Below, in pieces: positions 1-4,780 of a DNA stretch of 6,071 nucleotides. The DNA comes from Flectobacillus sp. GTDB taxonomy: Bacteria; Bacteroidota; Bacteroidia; Cytophagales; Spirosomataceae. Under the pieces are notes generated by a model, which was not told the origin of the DNA, ran no database searches, and saw nothing but the letters and a program-made list of their open reading frames with translations. The translations under genes were made by a program, and so were the position numbers. The stretch covers positions 1-6,071 of the forward strand of contig JARXAV010000354.1 in the NCBI GenBank assembly GCA_029865665.1, read 5' to 3'. The number at the start of each line of letters is the position of its first letter. Position 1 is the first letter of the stretch.

Positions 1-559
1 AGCATATCCTACTGATTTTGAAACGGTTTTGAAACTTTACCCACATACAACGGAAAAAGAAGTTGAAGTATCAGCAACGGCTTTAGCATCAGATCGCTTC
101 ATTGTTTATAGCACTTGGAAATGGGCAGATTTACACCGTAATAATAGTACTCAACCAGTTTACCGTTACTTATACAGCAAGTTACGCCCTGCTTTGGTTG
201 ACCAAAGTTTAGCTTCTGGCTTAGCAGGTGGAACGGTGAAAAAAGATGCAAGTGTTAAAGCTCCAGAAGCAGTAGGTGCACCGCACGCTTGTGAAATCGA
301 ATATTGTATGGGTAACTTACATTTGGTAAAAGAATACGCTTGGACAGCAGACGATTATAAAGTTTCGGACACTATGCTTTCTTATTTTGCTAACTTCATC
401 AAAACAGGAAACCCGAATGGGGAGTCATTGCCAACTTGGAGTCCAGCAAAAGCGGGAGATGCCAACCCTGATTTCATCAATATCAATACCGAAACAAAAG
501 GGGAAAAATCGCAAATCGAAGCTCGTTATTTATTCTTGGATAAGCAGTATATGAAATAA
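1..559 (+). CDS. Type B carboxylesterase (carboxylesterase/lipase family), C-terminal part only
   Basis: This is the 3' end of a gene that begins before the window: the frame is open from base 2 with no start needed, so the TTG at 29 is an internal Leu codon. Type B carboxylesterases are alpha/beta hydrolases that cleave carboxylic esters with a Ser-Glu/Asp-His triad. The visible segment carries the catalytic His at 284-286, inside GAPHACEIEY, which resembles the His block of cholinesterase-type enzymes (H-G-x-E-I-E-F). It is followed by the usual family C-terminus, with a Met-x-x-Tyr-x-x-Asn-Phe-x-x-x-Gly-Asn-Pro-Asn run and an LPTWSP turn. The nucleophilic Ser elbow, the acidic triad residue and any signal peptide are outside the window. 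The substrate cannot be told; secretion is likely for the family in this phylum but is not visible. The gene ends 7 bases before an 8-bp repeat array. Confidence 0.88.
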   Translation, partial: AYPTDFETVLKLYPHTTEKEVEVSATALASDRFIVYSTWKWADLHRNNSTQPVYRYLYSKLRPALVDQSLASGLAGGTVKKDASVKAPEAVGAPHACEIEYCMGNLHLVKEYAWTADDYKVSDTMLSYFANFIKTGNPNGESLPTWSPAKAGDANPDFININTETKGEKSQIEARYLFLDKQYMK

Positions 560-634
560 GGAGCTGAGGCGAGGAGTGAAAGAGGCAAAGAGTGAAAGAG
601 GCAAAGAGGCAATGAGGCAAAGAGTAAAAAAGGC

Positions 635-653
635 AAAAAAGCCCTGAAGGGGC
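635..653 (-). terminator. Possible rho-independent terminator of the MBL hydrolase gene
   Basis: Read on the - strand, the hairpin at 653-641 is followed directly by a run of six T (640-635). It lies 109 bases beyond the hydrolase stop codon, inside the repeat core, so the repeat may double as the 3' end signal. The stem is short (4 bp, with a possible extra G-T pair), hence moderate confidence. Confidence 0.45.
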
Positions 654-683
654 GACAAACATCAGGATAGGGTGAAGCCCTAT
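641..683. repeat. Twin hairpins with identical TGAAG loops (REP-like core)
   Basis: The first hairpin is GCCC-TGAAG-GGGC (641-653) and the second is ATAGGG-TGAAG-CCCTAT (667-683). The stems are perfect and the five-base loop is the same on the + strand. The GC arms are cross-complementary: GGGC at 650-653 can pair with GCCC at 677-680, so alternative folds are possible. The layout of two short palindromes sharing a loop resembles REP-type elements, but no REP-associated transposase is in the window. Confidence 0.6.
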
Positions 684-686
684 AAC

Positions 687-706
687 AAGGCAAAAAGCCT
701 TTTTTT
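687..706 (+). terminator. Possible rho-independent terminator of the carboxylesterase gene
   Basis: AAGGC (687-691), a loop of five A and GCCTT (697-701) form a 5-bp hairpin followed by further T residues to 706. The orientation suits the + strand esterase gene, whose stop lies 127 bases upstream. The stem is short, and the long distance from the stop means the 3' UTR would include the 8-bp repeat array. Confidence 0.5.
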
Positions 707-761
707 AGCTCATTGTCTCCTCCACTCCTTGCCTTAGTGCCTCATTGCCTCCCTCCCTAAT

Positions 762-1523
762 CTACACAGAAATCCTCAACCCATCGTAAGCCAGTTTTAC
801 ATTCGCTGGCAACTCCTCTTCCACTTCACGATGTAAACCCATTCGATGGCTGATATGTGTTAGATACGCTTGTTCTGGTCTAATGATAGCAATTAAGTCA
901 AGAGCTTCTTCCAAGTTAAAATGCGATAAGTGTTTCTGTTTTTGCAAAGCACCAACGACCAACACTTTCGTACCTCTAACTTTTTTGAGTTCTTGTTCTG
1001 AAATATAATTTAAATCAGTCAGGTAAGTAAAATCCCCAATACGAAAACCAAAGACAGGTAATTTATAGTGAATTCCTTCAATAGGAATAACCTTAACGCC
1101 TTCTACTAAAAAAGGTTCATTCACAATGGTATTCAAACTAATTTGGGGAATTCCGGGGTATTTTTTTTCGGTAAAAGCGTAAGCAAATTCTTGTTTGAGT
1201 TGTTGCAACACCTGTTCTCGGGCGAATACAGGCATATCTCGTTGTTGATAGAAGTTATACGCTCGCACATCGTCCAAACCAGCGGTATGATCTTTGTGTT
1301 CGTGCGTAAATAAGATAGCATCCAACGACGAGATTCGTTCACGGAGCATCTGTTGACGGAAATCGGGGCCAGTGTCAATGACAAAACTTTTGCCCTCCAC
1401 CTCAATATGAACAGCAACACGCAATCGTTTATCACGATAATCGAGTGAGTGACAAACTTCACAAGCACAAGCAATTACGGGAACGCCCTGCGATGTGCCA
1501 GTCCCTAAAAAAGTAATGTTCAT
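762..1523 (-). CDS. PhnP-like metallo-beta-lactamase-fold metallohydrolase
   Basis: A 253-residue cytoplasmic protein (no signal peptide) of the MBL fold, PhnP/COG1235 branch. Seen in order: the N-terminal GTGTSQGVP strand-loop; Cys19, Cys21 and Cys24 in a CxCxxC arrangement, matching the structural zinc site of E. coli PhnP; the metal motif H74-E-H76-K-D78-H79; then His152, Asp170 (YLTDLNYIS), His198/His201 and His223/His226 (LTHISH). These supply the usual two-metal ligands, with His226 a probable fourth ligand of the structural zinc. PhnP hydrolyses 5-phosphoribosyl 1,2-cyclic phosphate in phosphonate breakdown, but no phn gene is nearby, so a general phosphodiesterase role on a cyclic phosphate is as far as one can go. 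The ATG start fits the family N-terminus exactly. No -7 promoter element is seen between it and the upstream receiver gene. Confidence 0.85.
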   Translation of the reverse strand: MNITFLGTGTSQGVPVIACACEVCHSLDYRDKRLRVAVHIEVEGKSFVIDTGPDFRQQMLRERISSLDAILFTHEHKDHTAGLDDVRAYNFYQQRDMPVFAREQVLQQLKQEFAYAFTEKKYPGIPQISLNTIVNEPFLVEGVKVIPIEGIHYKLPVFGFRIGDFTYLTDLNYISEQELKKVRGTKVLVVGALQKQKHLSHFNLEEALDLIAIIRPEQAYLTHISHRMGLHREVEEELPANVKLAYDGLRISV

Positions 1524-1566
1524 TGATTGAGGAGTTTAAAGCTTTTAATGCTTTGCTGTTTTAACG

Positions 1567-1603
1567 AAAGACTACCTAACTTGGGGGCAAGCAGGTAGTC
1601 TTT
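1567..1603 (-). terminator. Strong hairpin after the receiver gene (terminator or attenuator)
   Basis: AAAGACTACCT (1567-1577) and AGGTAGTCTTT (1593-1603) are perfect 11-bp inverted arms. The 15-base loop can form an inner 4-bp stem (CTTG 1580-1583 with CAAG 1588-1591) capped by GGGG. It starts 30 bases beyond the receiver stop codon and ends 44 bases before the hydrolase start. On the - strand the arm ends in TTT but is followed by CGTT, so the U-tract is weak; it could terminate fully or let part of the transcripts through to the hydrolase gene. Confidence 0.7.
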
Positions 1604-1632
1604 TGTCTAAAATCTTCGCTCAGAAATTACCA

Positions 1633-2001
1633 CTACTCAGTTAATGCTTTCACCTGAGCAACAAGAGAATCAAAGTTCAATGGTTTTGCCAACATATCGT
1701 CGAAACCAGCTTCTTTAAAATCTTCCATTGCATAGTTACGAGCATTACCAGTGATGGCAATCATCGGAATTTTTGCTTTTTTCTCATCTGCTAAACCTCT
1801 TACAGCTTTAGCACACTCCATACCGTCCATCACAGGCATGTTAATGTCTAGCAAAAGAATATCAAAATCCTCTTCTTCCATAGCATCCAATACTTGTTGT
1901 CCATTCTTCACCGAATGAATTTCGAAGTTTTGAAATTCTAAAATTTTCTTTGCTAAGTTTTGAATCACTGAGCTATCTTCTGCGATAAGTACTTTCTTCA
2001 T
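1633..2001 (-). CDS. Stand-alone CheY-like response regulator receiver protein
   Basis: At 122 residues this is a single receiver domain with no output domain. All signature residues are present: the acidic pocket Glu8-Asp9, phospho-acceptor Asp52 (LLLDINMPVMDG), Thr84 (AITGNA) and Lys106 (AKPLN). It is therefore expected to be phosphorylated by a histidine kinase and to signal by protein contact or as a phosphorelay shuttle. No histidine kinase, chemotaxis or phosphotransfer gene is in the window, so its partner is unknown. The sequence style (the INMPVMDG loop and the TGNA after beta-4) resembles receivers cut from hybrid sensor kinases more than motility CheY; that is an impression. A Bacteroidota-type promoter lies just upstream and a long hairpin follows, so it is probably transcribed mostly on its own. 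Confidence 0.92.
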   Translation of the reverse strand: MKKVLIAEDSSVIQNLAKKILEFQNFEIHSVKNGQQVLDAMEEEDFDILLLDINMPVMDGMECAKAVRGLADEKKAKIPMIAITGNARNYAMEDFKEAGFDDMLAKPLNFDSLVAQVKALTE

Positions 2002-2030
2002 ATCTGTTAGGTCAATAGTTGATTTATTTG

Positions 2031-2053
2031 CCCAAAGATAGTAAAACTTTGGG
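2031..2053. promoter_or_regulatory. Inverted repeat overlapping the receiver promoter, possible operator
   Basis: CCCAAAG (2031-2037) and CTTTGGG (2047-2053) form a perfect 7-bp inverted repeat with a 9-base spacer. One half-site covers five of the eight bases of the predicted -7 box, and the centre-to-centre spacing is 16 bp. This is the geometry of a dimer-binding operator, though no regulator gene is adjacent and the match could be chance. Confidence 0.35.
2033..2040 (-). promoter_or_regulatory. Predicted -7 promoter element of the receiver gene
   Basis: On the - strand the bases read TATCTTTG, an exact match to the Bacteroidota sigma-ABfr -7 consensus TAnnTTTG, ending 31 bases before the ATG. 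A transcription start about 6 bases downstream would give a leader of about 25 nt. No clear -33 element (TTG/TTTG) could be placed upstream, so the call rests on the -7 box and its position. Confidence 0.55.
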
Positions 2054-2106
2054 AGTTTGAACGACGGTCAGATTGGAACTTTTTGCAATTTTTTTCAAAG
2101 AAAATC

Positions 2107-3357
2107 CTAATTCTTCATCATTGCTTGATTTTTTGCGACCCAATCAGGCTCATACAGGACTAAACATGGCAAAGCAACCTCTTTAATTTCTCGTTGTAAA
2201 CCCAAGGTTTTGAGCTTGTTTTCGATACTATCTGAGTAACGCTGAAACCAATCTACGTCTATAATCAAATTGCCATCCAAACCCGTTTCATTCACCACTG
2301 GCAAGTTTTCAATCAGGTGTTGATTGCTCTCTAAATAATCTATTAAATTATTCAGTGTAAAGCCATTAGCCACAATTCGACTACTATCCTTTGCCGTAAC
2401 AACGGGCTGTATATCCGCCTTTTGCAACACGAATGCTTTTCTACTACGAGCTTCTAACTTTGACCGCAAAGGAAAAATGTATTCTAACTGATGAATACCT
2501 ACTTCTTGCACCGTTTTCCCTAGCGTTGAAGGTACATTTAGCTGGAAACAATAGCGATATTCGGGTTCATCGCCTGTATATTTCTCTGTTTTTTCAACCT
2601 CAAAAATCAAGCGATTATTTCGTTGTCCGTACAAAACCTGATACATCAAACTCAAAGGAGCATTCACAAATTTCACTTCTGTATCGGAGATTTTTTGGTA
2701 CTCTGTCGATAATGGTGGTTTATTTTCCGAAAAATCAAAACGATACGACGGTTCTGGAATTTTATAAATCACCGTTGGTTGGCTTACCTCAACAGACGCA
2801 TTAGCTCGGTTGGCATCTTCCTGAAACTCGTGTTTCATCACAAATCCCACTGGCTCACGATTAATCAATTTCCCAATTGCGGCATCATCTATTTCGTCTG
2901 GTGAAGTAAAGGCTCTTACCACTTGGTCTTGATCAATTACGACCGTATGCGGAATAAAATGATGGAAAAACATATCGTTTACTTTTCGCCCCCAATCCAT
3001 CGAAAAGTTAAGGAACTTATAATTATGCTTTAACAAAAAAGGATCAACCTTATCTCTGTTTTCATCCGAAATGGCAATGATTTTAATATTATTCCCAAAC
3101 TGAGCTTGTAGTTTATCGAAGTGCGTCAACGATGGAATGCAAGGTTTGCAATACGTAGCCCAAAATTCAAGAATAACAATTTTTCCTTTTAAATCTCGGA
3201 GGGAAATTGTTTTTTCTCCTCCCGTATGTGTTAAAATAGACAACTGAAAATCAGGACATACTTTTCCTAAAATAGGTGGGTCAGTTTGAGCCATAAAGGT
3301 TTGCCCGAAACCAACATTGCTGATAAAAAGTAGTAGAAAGATGTATATTTTTTTCAT
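2107..3357 (-). CDS. Secreted TlpA-like thioredoxin with C-terminal DUF3738/TIGR03435-like domain
   Basis: A 416-residue exported protein. Residues 1-18 are a signal peptide (Lys-Lys, hydrophobic FLLLFI core, cleavage likely after GFG before Gln19). Residues about 30-170 are a TlpA/ResA-like thioredoxin domain: active-site W-A-T-Y-C70-K-P-C73 and the cis-Pro loop at Pro136 (HFIPHTVVID). Such proteins reduce or exchange disulfides outside the cytoplasm. The remaining roughly 240 residues are not thioredoxin. Their end, PVVNETGLDGN...DVDW (353-370) then LGLQREIKEVALPCLVLYEP (385 onward), resembles the closing motifs of the DUF3738/TIGR03435 family known mainly from Acidobacteria (P-V-V-D-x-T-G-L-x-G, then L-G-L-x-L-E and a V-L-V-I strand). 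Extra cysteines occur at Cys34, in YRYC, and at Cys398. The function of the fusion is unknown. The ATG start is fixed by the signal peptide. No terminator is visible in the 105 bases before the receiver gene. Confidence 0.85.
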   Translation of the reverse strand: MKKIYIFLLLFISNVGFGQTFMAQTDPPILGKVCPDFQLSILTHTGGEKTISLRDLKGKIVILEFWATYCKPCIPSLTHFDKLQAQFGNNIKIIAISDENRDKVDPFLLKHNYKFLNFSMDWGRKVNDMFFHHFIPHTVVIDQDQVVRAFTSPDEIDDAAIGKLINREPVGFVMKHEFQEDANRANASVEVSQPTVIYKIPEPSYRFDFSENKPPLSTEYQKISDTEVKFVNAPLSLMYQVLYGQRNNRLIFEVEKTEKYTGDEPEYRYCFQLNVPSTLGKTVQEVGIHQLEYIFPLRSKLEARSRKAFVLQKADIQPVVTAKDSSRIVANGFTLNNLIDYLESNQHLIENLPVVNETGLDGNLIIDVDWFQRYSDSIENKLKTLGLQREIKEVALPCLVLYEPDWVAKNQAMMKN

Positions 3358-3411
3358 CTATGATAACAATAAAATGCTATGAAGTAAGTGATTTTTCGTG
3401 GTTATATCGAA

Positions 3412-3419
3412 CAAAATTA
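3412..3419 (-). promoter_or_regulatory. Predicted -7 promoter element of the thioredoxin fusion gene
   Basis: On the - strand the bases read TAATTTTG, matching the Bacteroidota -7 consensus TAnnTTTG, 54 bases upstream of the ATG. This would give a leader of about 48 nt. A -33 element is not clear: the upstream stretch is a T-rich run. The region is A+T rich, so a chance match is possible. Confidence 0.4.
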
Positions 3420-3477
3420 CAACCTTTTTGGTAAAAAAAGACTCTTTCTATAGACTGCGACAGAACTTCTTGGAACG

Positions 3478-3512
3478 AAACCTTATAGGTTTTGAAAACC
3501 TATAAGGTTTTT
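3478..3512. repeat. 16-bp perfect inverted repeat with 1-nt centre in a divergent intergenic region
   Basis: AAACCTTATAGGTTTT (3478-3493), a single G, then AAAACCTATAAGGTTT (3495-3510) with two more T residues. The palindrome is perfect over 33 bases and as RNA would form a long hairpin. It sits between two divergently transcribed genes, upstream of both, so it is not in a normal place for a terminator of either. It could be a dispersed palindromic repeat, an insulator against antisense reading, or a binding site. Confidence 0.75.
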
Positions 3513-3577
3513 ACGGATTAAAATTCTACTAAGTTATCTCGCACTCTATAATAAACTACATTATACCCGTTTGTAAT

Positions 3578-4006
3578 ATGAAATACATTAACCTTCTAAC
3601 ATTTACTGCTCTATTCTTAATTTGTTGTAAAAAACAAGAAGAACTGCCCCCTTATTCTCCTGATTTTACCTGCGATAAGATTGACTCTACCGTAAGAACG
3701 TATTTAAATCAAACCGCAGTGATTCACAAAGTGAAGATACAAGACACTGACTTATATCTATTATCTTTAAAATTAGTTTCTGTAGATGGGCAAGAAATGG
3801 CGTTAAATCTAATTCCTTCTATGAGAATGGACGCTCAGTTTGAAAAAGATAGCCTTATCGTTAGCTTTAACGGAGAACAAAAAAATTGCGTAGTTTATCA
3901 ACCGTTCAAGGATATGCCTAATTGCAGAGTTGCAGACAACGGTAATCGTTTCATCGTTCCACTTTTAGGCTACAAAGTTGTCATAAACAATATCCAAAAA
4001 CGTTAA
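3578..4006 (+). CDS. Small putative lipoprotein, function unknown
   Basis: I do not recognise a family for this 142-residue protein. The N-terminus is a short lipoprotein signal (Lys2, hydrophobic run to 15, LICC lipobox with lipidation most likely at Cys17, Cys16 being the alternative). The mature protein starts with Lys-Lys-Gln-Glu-Glu, a charged stretch that could act as a Bacteroidota surface-export signal, although it is not a clean match. Three further cysteines (32, 104, 116) could form a disulfide in the periplasm or outside. The rest alternates hydrophobic and polar residues, suggesting a small beta-rich fold (for example LLSLKLVSV and SLIVSFNG). It is monocistronic: a divergent neighbour lies upstream and a shared terminator follows 4 bases after the stop. 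The ATG is the only start that keeps the signal intact. No clear -7 box was found upstream. Confidence 0.8.
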   Translation: MKYINLLTFTALFLICCKKQEELPPYSPDFTCDKIDSTVRTYLNQTAVIHKVKIQDTDLYLLSLKLVSVDGQEMALNLIPSMRMDAQFEKDSLIVSFNGEQKNCVVYQPFKDMPNCRVADNGNRFIVPLLGYKVVINNIQKR

Positions 4007-4010
4007 AATG

Positions 4011-4044
4011 AAAAGAGCTTGCCTTATTCAGACAAGCTCTTTTT
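4011..4044. terminator. Bidirectional rho-independent terminator between convergent genes
   Basis: AAAAGAGCTTG (4011-4021) and CAAGCTCTTTT (4033-4043) are perfect 11-bp inverted arms with an 11-base loop. The A-rich and T-rich ends supply a U-tract on either strand. It begins 4 bases after the lipoprotein stop on the + strand and 22 bases beyond the DUF2911 stop on the - strand, so it probably serves both genes. Confidence 0.9.
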
Positions 4045-4065
4045 GTTTCTGTTAAGAATAATAGC

Positions 4066-4575
4066 TTACTTCACAATAAACGAAGCCGCTAATTTATCCC
4101 AAGCAAGGGTTACTTTTCCTGAATCTTCTGCTTTGATGGTAAAACGTTCTGTCATGTCAGTAGCTACTGCTGGAACTGTTACACGTAATACATCTTCCGA
4201 TTCCTTATAATCGTAATTACCCCACTGTTTAAAATCTTTATTGATAATGATTACCCATTCTTTTTCGCCAGGAATGGTGAAGATAGCATATTTACCAGCT
4301 TTCAATGCCTTGCCTTCAATTGTTACATCTTTCGATACTTCAAACGATGGTGCGTTGTTTGCTCCTGTTCTCCAAACTTTTCCAAAAGGGGCTAATGAAC
4401 CCGCTGGATCCCAGACATTACGCCCTTTTACTGATGGTTGGTGATAATTGATGGTCAAAGTGGTTTCACCAATTTTAGCACTTGCACTTGCCGCAGGAGA
4501 AGCCTTTTGAGCATTCGAAACGAAAGCAACAAGGGCAAAGAAAAGAGCAATAAATCCTTTTTTCATGATAAGCAT
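4066..4575 (-). CDS. DUF2911 family secreted protein
   Basis: A secreted or periplasmic DUF2911 protein; the family is common in Bacteroidota and has no established function. Numbered from the second ATG (4566), residues 1-19 form a signal peptide (Met-Lys-Lys, FIALFFALVAFV, cleavage after SNA before Gln20). Family hallmarks follow: SPAASASAKIG, then INYHQPSVKGR, then PFGKVWRTGAN (60-70), then the block GKALKAGKYAIFTIPG and the EWVIIINKDF strand, with WGNYDY and DVLRVTVP near the end. At 166-169 residues the length is normal and complete. Two in-frame ATGs are possible: the one at 4575 (starting Met-Leu-Ile-Met) has the more A-rich upstream context, while the one at 4566 gives a standard Met-Lys-Lys signal peptide. 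Nothing decides firmly. The gene is monocistronic, with a 205-base gap upstream and a shared terminator downstream. Confidence 0.88.
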   Translation of the reverse strand: MLIMKKGFIALFFALVAFVSNAQKASPAASASAKIGETTLTINYHQPSVKGRNVWDPAGSLAPFGKVWRTGANNAPSFEVSKDVTIEGKALKAGKYAIFTIPGEKEWVIIINKDFKQWGNYDYKESEDVLRVTVPAVATDMTERFTIKAEDSGKVTLAWDKLAASFIVK

Positions 4576-4644
4576 TGTTTTTGAGTTTATTTAATTGGAA
4601 AATCTTTGGTTTTGGTGATGAATTTTAAATTTAGTACCCCGACA

Positions 4645-4727
4645 TGGTTAACCACATAGGAGCATAGAAAACATAGTTGTGTAAAAACTACTTAATGAGC
4701 CACGTTCATCAGAACGTAAAAAGTTTT
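4645..4727. repeat. Structured intergenic spacer: palindrome, CATAG repeats and nested hairpin
   Basis: The 205-base gap (4576-4780) between two - strand genes contains several short symmetric elements. There is a 10-bp palindrome TGGTTAACCA (4645-4654), followed by three copies of CATAG (4655-4659, 4663-4667, 4672-4676) spaced 8 and 9 bases apart. Next is a perfect hairpin ACGTTC-ATCA-GAACGT (4702-4717), enclosed by an outer complementary pair AAAACT (4684-4689) and AGTTTT (4722-4727). No ORF of note or exact TAnnTTTG box is seen. The hairpin lacks an adjacent U-tract on the - strand, so it is a poor intrinsic terminator for the upstream lipoprotein gene. Confidence 0.5.
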
Positions 4728-4780
4728 CTTTTAGTATTATACAGATTCGATTTAGGTTTACCCCTATGATAATCTTCCTT

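Larger units (their letters stand above)
566..751. repeat. Composite intergenic repeat: two inverted 8-bp-period arrays flanking a hairpin core
   Basis: Bases 566-637 read as nine consecutive 8-bp units of the form GAG(G/T)(C/G)AAA, including an exact 16-bp duplication (574-589 and 590-605). Bases 704-751, read on the - strand, give six degenerate units of the same family (GAGGCAAT, GAGGCACT, AAGGCAAG, GAGTGGAG, GAGACAAT, GAGCTAAA). Both arrays run inward into an A-rich stretch ending in GGC and enclose a core of hairpins at 632-701. The element fills almost the whole gap between the two convergent stop codons (559 and 762). No ORF of note or transposase is present. It may be a dispersed non-coding repeat family of this lineage; that is inference. 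Confidence 0.7.

Noticed and set aside
566..637. Regular repeat array that could be taken for a CRISPR or for a coding repeat
   Set aside because: Units are 8 bp and contiguous with no unique spacers, and no frame through the array gives a protein with a credible start or conserved sequence.
1133..1474. 113-codon open frame on the - strand
   Set aside because: It lies wholly inside the PhnP-like gene in another frame; its translation has no recognisable motif and is a shadow of the real gene.
1538..1554. AAAGC...GCTTT inverted repeat just upstream of the PhnP-like gene
   Set aside because: Only 5 bp arms in A+T-rich sequence; expected by chance and not placed on a recognisable promoter.
2060..2106. 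Possible terminator after the thioredoxin fusion gene
   Set aside because: A-rich and T-rich runs are present but no stable GC-containing stem precedes a U-tract on the - strand.
2433..2804. 123-codon open frame on the + strand
   Set aside because: It is antisense to the thioredoxin fusion gene, whose domains and signal peptide are clear; the opposite frame shows nothing recognisable.
4019..4210. 63-codon open frame on the + strand
   Set aside because: It begins inside the bidirectional terminator stem and runs antisense to the DUF2911 gene.
4241..4444. 67-codon open frame on the + strand
   Set aside because: Antisense to the conserved core of the DUF2911 gene; no independent support.
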